Assembly (NCBI GenBank): GCA_022560025.1
Contig: JAFISE010000092.1
Coordinates: 1 to 64,000, forward strand
Source: Stagonosporopsis chrysanthemi
Lineage: Eukaryota; Ascomycota; Dothideomycetes; Pleosporales; Didymellaceae
DNA length: 64,000 nt
Direction of reading: 5' to 3'
In this document: positions 34,577 to 44,838 of the stretch, in pieces
Layout: every line of letters begins with the position of its first letter
Position numbering within the stretch: the first letter of the stretch is position 1
The notes under the pieces: generated by a model
What the model was told of the DNA's origin: nothing
The model's database searches: none
The model's input: the letters and a program-made list of their open reading frames with translations, nothing else
Program-made: the position numbers and the translations under genes

Positions 34577-36901
34577 TCAAGAAAGCATCTGCGTGTGAAT
34601 GTCAAACACATCGTTCCTCCAGCCGCCCTCGTCCCAGTCGTCGATCCTCTCGGTTGCGCGGCGACCTTCCTCTTCCCAAAGCTTGACGACGCTGCCGGGT
34701 GCGTATTTGCCAGCAAAGACGCCCTTGCCCGGCGCCGCAACGCCAACGCGAGTGTACAGATCCGGGTCGTCTGCGGGAGTGAGGCGGGTGAGGACAGCCT
34801 TGAAGAAAGTCCTGAGGTCGTTAGGATCAGAAATGCGAGTAGCCCTCAGCCTCTCCCTTGCAAATAGAAGCTCGCGGTTGCCGGCATGAATAGCATCGGC
34901 GATACCCTTGGCGAGCTGCATCTCCATGACCTTGCGGATGACGGGGCGAAGGAAGGGCTTCATGATCCAGCCGAAGAAGCTGAACTTCGATTTGCGCAGT
35001 GTGTAGCTTAGTTTGTGGATGTTGACGCGGACAGCGCGCAGGGTCAGGATCTGTTCTTGCTTATCCTTGCCGACTTCGACATCGAGGTGGATGTCAAGGC
35101 CACGCTCGTCCATCTGGAACGAGGCTATGCCTTCATCTGCGAGACGAAGCAATCCAGAGTGTGCACGTAGGAGAAAGCCAATCTCGTCAGCGCGAAATGA
35201 GAGACCGTCAATCTTGATGGTGAACTTGGATGTGGCTTTGGAAGCAACACGGAACCGGGCCTTGCGCAGCTCGAAGTCGTTGTACGTTTCGACCTTGAAG
35301 CGGAAAGGCAGGAAGGATGTGTGGTTGATTGTCTTTCCCGGCTCGATAATGAGGTTCTCCAAAAGAAGATCGACTTCAGGAGTAGAGATCTCCAGTCGGG
35401 GGATGGGCACATACTGGATTGCCGAGATGATCACTGGAACGAAGACGTTGATGGCGTCTTGAATCAGTGCGGTGTTGGTGTAGCTGTGCTGAGGCGACAG
35501 GATGTTCCAGATCCTAAATGTTGACTTGACGAGCTTTGCAATATCCTCGTCTTGTGCCACTGTCGCGAACGTTTTCTGGGTCTGCTCGAAGAAGGCATCG
35601 ACATCTTTGCGCAGGGATGTCTCGCTGTCAACGTCTTTTGACTTCTTTCGAAGCTCTTGGAACTTCTCATCTACATGATCGAAGAAGTCCGGGTCAGTCA
35701 AGAGCTTTTGCAGAGAGTTACCAATGTCCATGAGCAAGTCCTCAAAGGCCGGGTCTCTCTTCGAATGTTCCAAAAGCGTGTGGAACCGGGTTTCAAGCTC
35801 CTTCCACTCATCGCGATCACCAAAGGAACTCATGAGCAACCAGAAGTTCTTCACGGCCTTGTCCATTTCGCGGTTAGTGTCGACATCGTTCTGTACTGTC
35901 CCTACTGCCTCCTCGGCCATGCGAGAGTATGTCTTGGCGTATCTCTGGAGTAGCAGTGATAGCGTTGAGACCGAGTCACTGTAGTCTCGCTTCTGTCGCA
36001 AGTTCGTGACTGTCTTCTTCAATCTGTACAGCAACGAGTCGCCCTCAGCACCCTGAAGCTTGTCGGCAATGCTGCTGCCAGTAGCTTGGGCTACCTCAAC
36101 TGTGCCTGATCCGACGGCTTTTGCTACTTCCTGGACCTCGCCGTTCAACTCCTCAGATGAGACGGTTTTGCCATTGCCAGCATCAGCGCCTGGCTCCTTG
36201 AGTGCCTTTTGTTCAGCCTCAGAAGGCTCGATCTTCTCACCGACCTCCTTCGCAACATTTGAGATGGTAAAGGCGGTGTCTTTGAAGACCTCTCGTCCAA
36301 CCGTGTTAAGATCCGACAAGAAGATGCGGAAGTCGGAGTTCGTAAGGAGGAGGGAGCCGACGGTTTGCAGACTTTGGTAAGCTATACCTTTGTTAAGTAG
36401 TGATCGATTCGTGTGAGCTAGCTAGACATACCAGCGAATGTGTCGGCCTTGGCCTTAGATCGAGTGGCACTGCGTGCGATGTCTGCGACGTCTACTTCGA
36501 CGCGGGCCTTGGAGAGGTACCAGAGGAAGTCCTGGATCTGGTCCTCACTGTTTTTGTGCTGCAGCAGCTCGATGAATTGGTGCAGCCACTGCTTGGTAAA
36601 CTTTACGAGTAGTCGTCCAGAGTCGCTGAGCTCTGGGTTATCCGGATTGAGAATGTCGGCGGCAAGGAGCGTCCGAAGGTTGATGATGGCTTGCTCATTA
36701 GATGGCATGAACCCTTTGCCCAGAGCACGGATCATCTGATACGAATGCAGTTTCTGGTGAAGCTCTCTCTGTTCACATGTTAGCAGCTACTCGCGTCATT
36801 GTTTCCTGCACGCGCACCTGTAGGACCGTGTCATCGTTGTACTGGGGCAGCAACGGCTGCTGGTCATCGCCGCGTTTGCGGAAGCCAAAGCAAGACGACA
36901 T
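34577..36901 (-). CDS. Conserved fungal protein, possible lipid-binding (TULIP/BPI-like) C-terminal half
   Basis: Exons (minus) 36901-36818, 36768-36432 and 36387-34577 give 743 residues; introns of 49 and 44 bp keep frame. The N-terminus (MSSCFGFRKRG) has an early cysteine. A helical N-terminal half follows, with a segment around SNEQAIINLRTLLAADILNP and a heavily charged middle. The C-terminal half is rich in alternating hydrophobic beta-type segments (NHTSFLPFRFKVETYNDFEL, RLADEGIASFQMDERGLDIH), reminiscent of fungal proteins annotated as bactericidal-permeability-increasing-like. No membrane helix or signal peptide is clear. A lipid-binding or membrane-contact role is inference from this resemblance. 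Confidence 0.85.
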
Positions 36902-38935
36902 TTTGGTGAAATTGGTGTGTTGGGGTTGGAGTGCTTCCCAGCAGTCAGTTGCTCGACACCAAGGCAGCAGCCAAAGCCGAGGATACGCTCATGATGATGT
37001 CGCGGCTGCCGCAAGCTTACAAGCTTCAAGCTTAGCGGAGGTGGTTTAGCGGGCGAGCTACCCCAGACGTCATCGCGAGGCTCATGGCTGCTGTGGCTGG
37101 GGATGTGGCTCATGCAAATGCCAAGATGATCGGGATGATCGAGACTCTGGAGGGAGTCAAGCCTCTAGAGGTCAAGCGCAGTCCCCACGCGCTGCTCCAT
37201 GCCCAGACGGCCTTCCCCAGGCCAAGCAAGTCAATAAAACGTCGCAGTGTCGTGACAGCTGACAGCAGTTCGCAGCAGTTCTGATCGACGCAGGACTCAT
37301 CCTTGAAACCGTCGAGGAGTCGCACTGGGTTTGAATGTCTACACGTGCGCGATGTGAGAATACAAGAAGTTCTGCCCCGTTTCCCATCCTCCAACACCGG
37401 CCACATGGTCGATTGCACGCCCTAACGAACTTGCTCCGACGCTCCGACTTGGTTTCTTGTGCCGCCGAGCGACTGGTCTTCAACTGCCGCGATCGGATCC
37501 GAGAACATTCTCTGAGCTTCTCATCCACTTGCCTCTCCAGTGTCTTCCGGGGGGTTCTGGGAGTGTGGGGCACGGCGTGAACAGTTGAATTGGACGCAGC
37601 TTAGACTACCCAGCGTGCAACTATTGCAAAGCGACGTTGGAAGATGATAAGGGCAAGAATGGAGTCACACACGCAACTGCTCGCGTGCTCCTGTCGTTCA
37701 GCTGTCGTTCGGCGATTGGGCTGCATCGCGTCTGCTGGTCTCCGACTTATTTTCTCGTTACCATGTGGGTACCGTATGCAGCTGAACTCCGCGAGCCCGC
37801 CTAAATCTTTCTCCACCCCACACACCCAGAGAAGTTAGGCAGATCAGCGACTGACGGAGCGGGAGACCTTACCGCTCTCCAGGATTTTTTTAGCCTCTTC
37901 TGCTCCCGAAGCGCCAGAAGATACGTCGCTCACAAAGAACCATGCTGCGTTGCGGGATGACGACGGGAGCATAGAGAAGCTCGCGTCAAGTTGTCTCGGA
38001 GTTTACGGATGGGAATGCGGCGCAACTGGCCCCTATTCGCGCATGTTACAAATGCGTCCCCCGTTCTTGTCGCACAGCGCAGGGTTGAAAGGCTCTGCTT
38101 TCGGATCATCGGTCCTCTAGTGGCTGCAGCAAGGGTTGGTCTGTCTAGAAACTTCACGCAATAATGCGTGTGCGTCTCGTGCTTGCAGGGCGCATCGTGA
38201 ACAGCAGAGCATTCGTGTTTCAGATGCATGCACCGGAGTCTTCGAGCTCGTCATGTTGTGCAGACTTGGTCGTGTTCGATCCGGGACCGCCTTTGCCTGC
38301 GTGTTTGAGCATCACTGGGCAAGCTCACTGAGCGAGCCGAGGCGGGGAGGATCTGTGGCACCACAAGAGCAAGCACCAGGCGCAGACAGCAATAATGTCC
38401 GCATCGTATGTTTACGCCGCCGCCGCGCTTGGACAAGCCAAAAAATGCCTCTCGATGCCTGATGGGCTCCTTCGGCAGCCCTGTGAATGGGCAGACTAGG
38501 ATTAGTGAGTCCGCGGCCAGGGGTTTGCGGTCTCGTCTCGATGCACAGTGCCAGTGTGGCAGCTTCATGTGTCATTCGTAGGGGCGAGAAGCCATGGAAT
38601 TGTGGACTCTTTGCACCGCGGGAATCTACTCTTGCTCGCACTCAGCTTCGGACTCCCGAGTCTTCCCGACGCATCGTCGCCCTAGGGAGTCCGCAGACCC
38701 TATGACTCGCTAACAGCGGGCATCTGCACCCTGGCCGCTGCCCTGTGCGCAAAAAGTTAGGTCCAGGCGGAATGATGAAGGTGACAAACGTCGCCCGGCT
38801 CTCCTCTTGACTGGAATTGAGCGCATCCGATAGGTCGTTGCTGCCCTCCTCAAACACCGTTCCCCAAGCGGACCGTCTGCCTCTTTCTACTTTTATATTG
38901 CCGCGGTGGTAGGATCCTGTCAGCTTCGGACGTCA
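36902..38935. promoter_or_regulatory. Long divergent intergenic region, 2.0 kb
   Basis: Separates divergent start codons of the TULIP-like gene and malic enzyme. Open frames here are short, overlapping and featureless. A tttatattg TATA-like stretch at about 38892-38900 lies some 40 bases before the malic enzyme ATG. No gene supported. Confidence 0.45.
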
Positions 38936-41027
38936 ATGCATAGCGTGCGTGTTGCTTCGCTCTTAAAAGGCGCCTTTCCCTCACGAGGCGCCCAAACTGC
39001 AACCCGTCTTCCCAGACTCTCACATATCCGGTCTATGGCTTCCGTATCTTCAGAAATGGCTCAATCAGACTCAACCACACAAAGGCCCGCCATGGCTACC
39101 AGGCAATTGACCACAACGTACGCCATCTTGCCGCCCACATTATTGCGGCAGCAGCTAACTCATGCCTCAGGAGCGGTGACTTTTGCACATCCAACACACC
39201 AGATGTTCGCAAGCACCTCGGAACCTACGGCCTGCACCCTCCTGCCGTGGAGAGCTTCGACACACAAGCCCAGCGATGTACGTTGTGCAATTCCCGTCCA
39301 ACCCTCGTCACCGGCATGTACTGATAGCTACGACAGGCCTACGGCTCCTGGCCATGAAGAGCACCCCAATTGAGAAGTTCCAGTACCTTACCCACCTCAA
39401 GGCCACAAACGTGCACCTGTTCTACAGGCTGCTCTCGCAAAACATCAAGGTACGCGCCCCTCGCCGAGATCGGAGGTACATCGGAACTGACAGCATTCCA
39501 GGAACTGACTCCCCTTATCTACACCCCCACTGTCGGCGAAGCCTGCGTAAGATGGCACGAGATCTACACACAGCCCGAGGGAATGTACCTGTCGTTCAGC
39601 GATAGCGGCAACCTCCGCCAGATCCTCGACAACTGGCCTCATGATGTCGAGATCACCGTCCTTACCGATGGCTCTCGTATTCTCGGTCTTGGAGATCTTG
39701 GTGTGAATGGTATGGGTATTCCCGTTGGCAAGCTGTCTCTGTACACCGCCTGCGCTGGTATTCGTCCCGAGGCCACCCTGCCTCTTACCATTGACTTGGG
39801 CACAAACAACAAGGCTCTCCGCGAGGATCCCTTGTACATGGGCTCAAGAGTGCCCAAGGTTACCGCAGAGGAGGAGAAGGAGTTCCTCGATGAGCTCATG
39901 GCTGCCCTGACAGACAAGTGGCCCAAGTGAGTTACTCATTCATCGCGTCTGCTGCATGCAGTAACTGATCGTGTGACAGCATTGTCATCCAATTCGAGGA
40001 CTTCAAGAACCCCTTCCCCGCTCTCGAGCGTTATCAGAACACCTACAGCATGTTCAACGACGACGTCCAGGGAACTGGTGCCGTCATTGTTGGTGGTTTC
40101 ATCAACGCCGTCAAGGCGTCTGGTGTTCCTGTCAAGGACCACAAGGCCATCTTCCTCGGCGCTGGCAGCGCTGGTGTTGGTGTTGCCAAGCAGATCGTCG
40201 AGTTCTTCAAGAAGGAGGGTCTGTCAGAGGAGGAGGCTCGCCGCAAGTTCTGGTTCGTCGACTCGAACGGCCTCGTCACCCAGGACCGCGGAGACAAGCT
40301 CGCCGACCACAAGGTTTACTTTGCCCGCGATGACAACAACGGCCGTCAGTACCAGTCACTCGCTCGCCTGATTGACTACGTCCAGCCCACTATCCTGATG
40401 GGTCTGTCCACCATTGGTGGTGCCTTCAACAAGGATATCCTCCAGAAGATGGCCAAGATCAACAAGCACCCCGTCATCTTCCCCTTGTCCAACCCTTCCA
40501 GCAAGTCTGAATGCACATTTGAAGAGGCTGTCCTCAACACCGAGGGTCGCTGCCTGTTCGCTTCCGGCTCGCCATTCCCCTCTATGGAGTACGACGGCAA
40601 GCTTCTTACTCCTGGTCAGGGCAACAACATGTACGTTTTCCCAGGAATCGGACTCGGTGCAATCCTCTCCAAGGCCACATCTGTCACACAGGATATGATC
40701 TACGCCTCTGCCGAGTCTCTCTCAACATCTCTGAACCAGCAGGAGGTTGCAGACGGCTGGCTCTACCCTGACATCCGCCGCATCCGCGAGGTGTCTGTGA
40801 TTGTCACCCGTGGTGTCATTCGTGCTGCTCAGGAGAACGGTGTAGACCGCGCTATTGAGCTCCGTAACTTCTCCGATGAGGAGCTTGATGCCTACATCGT
40901 TGACAGCATGTACAATCCCTTCAAGGATGGCGAGCAGCTCGGTGACGAGGTCGCAGCCCTCATCTCCGAAGCTCAGCGGAACGGTGTCAATGGCATCACC
41001 AACGGTGTTGCTCACTCGCACTTGTAA
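38936..41027 (+). CDS. MAE1: Malic enzyme, probably mitochondrial
   Basis: Exons 38936-39117, 39171-39277, 39337-39449, 39502-39926 and 39980-41027 encode 624 residues; all introns are 52-59 bp. It oxidatively decarboxylates malate to pyruvate with NAD(P)+. Visible marks: LTPLIYTPTVGEAC, the VLTDGSRILGLGDLGVNGMG block, DLGTNNK, FNDDVQGTGAV, and the dinucleotide site FLGAGSAGVGVA. The first 34 residues (MHSVRVASLLKGAFPSRG and onward) are Arg/Ser-rich without acidic residues, as in mitochondrial presequences. A second in-frame Met (39035, MASVSSEM) could give a form without it. Cofactor preference is not read from sequence with confidence. Confidence 0.95.
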
Positions 41028-42579
41028 AAGCTTCCTATTACTGAATTTCATTCTTGGCGCTTGGGGTATTTTTAGGGCATATGCCCTCACATTTGGCCAC
41101 CACACTTTTCGGCCATAAAAACGGACTCAGCTATGGACTTTTGGGATGGATCATTCGATACCCTGTTACATGTCCTCCCTTCTTGCATATGTCTAGGTAG
41201 AAGCTTGTTGAGCGTAGCGATGTGTACTGGCATCTAGGATTGGAAATAATATGACCGACTTTCTACAACTATTTGCTCCCATGACCGTGATCTATCTCAA
41301 TCACCGTGTCAGATCTACCAGACAGTAACAGCACCACACCTTTGTGTGTAGAGCATGACGGACAGCCAAAGCAGCACACGACAGCACTGAACCCAAAGGT
41401 CAAGCAGTTAGCCTTGCCTTTGCTCAAGATAATTGCAGCCCCAAACACTCGGCCTCGGCCCCGCGAAGAAAAGCCAACAACACCTCCCCCACAACGTCCA
41501 GCATACTCCGATATCGAGATCAACGTTTTTTAGCCCCCGACCTCAAAGCGGCCAAATTTGCGACAAGCGGGAATCATCCACCGAGGCAGCAATTCCCGCA
41601 CCACTCCCGCGGCAGTGCCAGCCCAATCTTGCCGCGGCAGCGACGGCTGCCCACGCCTTCTCGCTAGCTTACACATGCATGCAGGCCGTTGCGTTAAGCT
41701 TCCCATGCAGCGCTCGGCCTCCGCTTCCTGGGACCTTGGGACCTCCGTTACCCCGGACCCACCCGAGTGCTTCACATGCCTGCAAGCATGCAGCCAGCAA
41801 CGCGGTCGGTGCGCCGGATCGGATCGTCAGGTCCTTGTACGGTAGAAGCTTTGACGCGCGCTGCACTTTGCATGTGAGCGGGAGCTAGGGGCCTTTTTGG
41901 GTTGCCGAGTGGAGTGCTAGGGCTGAGGGTATGCGGGCGTGGGCGGTAGAGTGAAGTCTGGGCCGAGGTTGGTGGTGAGGTGTGGCTGGTGAGTTGTCCG
42001 AGGTTGTGGCAGAGCTTGGGTGCTTCCTGTGCGTCTGTGTTCTTGGGCATGTTTCTTGACTTTGTGCTGGGTTTAGGTGTTCAACACTTACTGTCTGGCT
42101 GTACCCGTGGCTATGCACTCCAAATACCAGTTCTGAGCTCTTGCAAGCTTCATGTCGCTGAGAAGAACCTCCTCTCTTGCTCCATAGTGCAACGGGGCGA
42201 ACTCCACACTTAGCAAGCAGACAGTCCTGAACTCAATCTATGGATCTTTCTGCTAGCTTAAGGAGTATTACTGCTAATGCATCTCAAACTAATGAATATC
42301 TGGAAAGCGATGTGAACTCTATCACAGACAAATGTTACAATCTCATGCCTAGCTCTAGTACTGGATTTGGTCTTCACCTTCATCTCGTCGTGATGTTCAG
42401 GCGCTGGAGTGAGGATCACAATATCTCACCTGCAACTCAGTCTCTCTAACGAGGAATTCAACTTTAGCTGTCTTCACAGTTCTCTTCTTAGTCCCAGCTA
42501 CAAAATCGTTAACACCTCTGCATTACCATCTCCCACTCTTCTATCCCACAAGACAAACACTTAATACAAACGCACAATC
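41028..42579. other. Intergenic region, 1.55 kb
   Basis: Contains the malic enzyme 3' end and the promoter of the first tandem small gene. Short open frames are not supported. A CT-rich stretch just before 42580 (tcttctatcccacaagacaaacac) looks like a fungal leader. Confidence 0.4.
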
Positions 42580-43110
42580 ATGTCTGACGGCAAAGCTAGA
42601 ACAGACTGGACCGATCGCGAGCTGGTATGATCACTGCTCCAACTCACGACATCACAGCTAAAGAAATCCAGCTCGTGTACATTCTCACTGCCATGGAGCA
42701 CTCCAACGTGAAGCTCGACTACACTGTACGCCTCTCCCGCCGCCCAAGCATCCCCAACACCTCACCAAACCAACTATACCGCGAGCAAGACGCCCACTGA
42801 CAGACTACAGAATGCCCCCGTACCCGTCGGCCGCAACGTCTCCGGCTGCGTCCAGCGCGTGGGTCGCCTGAAGAAGGCACTCAAGAACGACATGGACGCG
42901 CTCAAGAACGGGCTGCGGGTCAGCGACGTCAAGGGCAAGGGCAACGATGCGAAGGGCAAGAATAAGCGCAAGGCTGAGGGCAGCGACGAGGAGAAGCCAA
43001 AGAAGCGCGGTCGGGCTAAGAAGAGTGTTGTTGAGCCTGAGGTTGACGCGGAGGTTAAGCAGGAGGCTACGCCTGATGGCGAGGATACGGTGGGGGATGA
43101 CGGTGTCTAG
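42580..43110 (+). CDS. Small fungal-family protein, tandem paralogue A
   Basis: Exons 42580-42624, 42672-42725 and 42811-43110 encode 132 residues. The N-terminal 60 residues (around TDWTDREL, LVYILTAMEHSNVKLDY, PVPVGRNVSGC, then RLKKALKNDMDALKNG) form a compact helical domain. The tail is Lys/Glu-rich and disordered, with the KKRGRAKK patch probably nuclear. The tryptophan-led helix recalls Myb/SANT-like domains, but this is weak. It is a paralogue of the gene at 43611-44262: the three-exon structure is the same and the middle exon is exactly 18 codons in both. Function unknown. Confidence 0.82.
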
Positions 43111-43610
43111 AGGTTGCGCGGCAGATGGCAGGTTTTCCAGGGATCTTTGATGCTATTGGTTGAGCGAAAAGATGTTTTGCATTTGGGACGTGGTTCGTGA
43201 TGAGCTAGCTCTACAGGTCCATTCGTCACTGGCGTCTACGGACAATTTGGTCGAGGCTGGATGCCTTTTGCAGTTCCTTTCTAGATAGGAGCAATACCTA
43301 TAATGCACATGTGCTTTTGAAATCTTTGTACACAATTAATGACTATTGAGCTGGTGCCCGTTGACGTTGTGGTTCCAGCACTACTCACTGTCAGGGTTCC
43401 CTCACCTCACCACAGCAAGGCCTCAACTCACCGTGGCCCTAATTTTCACCTCACCATCAAGCAGCTGATTAAACTCCTCTTCATCTACGCCCCGACACTT
43501 TTATCTTTCCAACTTCTCGGTCTCTTGATCTAAAATCGATCCCACCAATTTCCGCCCAACAGCCCATCAACTCATCCCAAAACACATCCACTACCGCAAC
43601 CAAACACACC
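43111..43610. promoter_or_regulatory. Spacer and promoter between tandem paralogues
   Basis: 500 bp holding the 3' UTR of paralogue A and the promoter of B. Pyrimidine-rich tract at about 43498-43530. No gene. Confidence 0.4.
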
Positions 43611-44262
43611 ATGTCCGACACCGAAGCCCCCAAAAGCAAGGCCTCAGGCTGGACCGACCGCGAGCGTGTACCCTTCCGCCTCCTCCCTCTCTTCTCCGCT
43701 CAACGCTAACGCCCTTAGCTCGCATACCTCGTCAGCGTGCTCGAGCACTCAAACATCAAGCTAAACATGAAGGCAAGTAATCCCCCCCTTCCTCCAAAAG
43801 ACCCTCAAATCCCCACACCATACCACACCACACCACCCACCCTCTAACCACGCACATACCAAACAGACCGCCCCGCTACCCGCCGGCCGCTCCCTCATCG
43901 CCTGCGAACGCATGTTCACGCGCCTCAAGAATGGACTGAAGCCCGAGCTCGACGCGCTGAAGGCCGGGGTGCCGCTGCCGGGGTCTGGCGGTGTGGACGC
44001 CAACACTTACAACAATACCAGTACCAAGGGCGACGGCGCTGCTGCTGCGAAGGGGAAGGGAGGTGCTGCTGCTGCGAAGACTGGGAAGACTGCGCAGAGG
44101 AAGCGGAAGGGGATGGGGATGGGTGGTGGAGAGGGGAGTGTGAGGAAGAGGGGGAAGAAGGAGGGGGGTGTAGAGGTGAAGGGGGAGGAGCAGGAGGGTG
44201 GGGTTGAGGTTGAGGACGAGGTCGAGGTCAAGGAGGAGGGAGAAGAGGAGTACGAGGTTTGA
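43611..44262 (+). CDS. Small fungal-family protein, tandem paralogue B
   Basis: Exons 43611-43667, 43719-43772 and 43867-44262 give 168 residues. The conserved core (SGWTDRER, LAYLVSVLEHSNIKLNM, PLPAGRSLIAC, then RLKNGLKPELDALKAG) aligns with paralogue A. The tail is longer and made of Gly/Ala/Lys then Glu/Val repeats. Intron 2 has a GC donor (AAG|GCAAGT), supported by the 18-codon middle exon shared with paralogue A. The tail is rich in G/A bases on the coding strand (about 44060-44262), so repeat-driven expansion is likely. Function unknown. Confidence 0.82.
43773..43866 (+). other. GC-AG intron in paralogue B
   Basis: A 94-bp intron with GCAAGT donor after AAG and an aacag acceptor. The equivalent intron in paralogue A uses GT at the same codon boundary. 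Confidence 0.85.
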
Positions 44263-44838
44263 CTGCGAGGGGCTGGGAACCGGTGATGAGTTTTGGAGTG
44301 AGAAGTGGCGGCGAGATAGGGCGGGGTGGTGAGCGAGGTTTGGGGTTGGAGTATGCAAGCGAAACTGCGCCGCGACTTGGGTATGGGGTTTGCGTGCACT
44401 TGCACCACGTGGAACGGCGGGTTTAGGATGCGGATGAGGAGGAGAGAGGTACCTACCTACTAGTATGCAATTCTCCAGCAAATATCACCCCCAAGCATGA
44501 ACAATTGAACAGATGAACCGGGCAAACAACAGAAAGCCAACAAAGTGCGTGTACATACGCGCGCTCAAGACAAAAAAGAAATGCCACAGACTCCACTCTT
44601 TTGCCGCCGTTGCATCATTGCAAAGAAAAAGAAGACAAAGACAAAGACATTCGACGCCGTGCTATGCAAGGGCTTGACCAGACCTGCGTAGCCGCACTCC
44701 GCACCCCAGTTGCCCAGGGGTGTCATCTTTTGCAGCACACGCGCAGACTCGGGAGCTAAATATAGGAGGGAAAGGGAGGAGGGAAAAAATCAAGGCGCTG
44801 CGTTCCGAGCAAAAAACGAGGCAGGAACATCTATCCAT
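44263..44838. other. Convergent 3' region
   Basis: 576 bp between the paralogue B stop and the histidine kinase stop. A-rich stretch at about 44570-44650. No gene. Confidence 0.4.

Noticed and set aside
36902..38935. Possible small gene or transposon remnant in the 2-kb gap
   Set aside because: No terminal repeats, target-site duplications or transposase-like frames, and open frames are short and overlapping.
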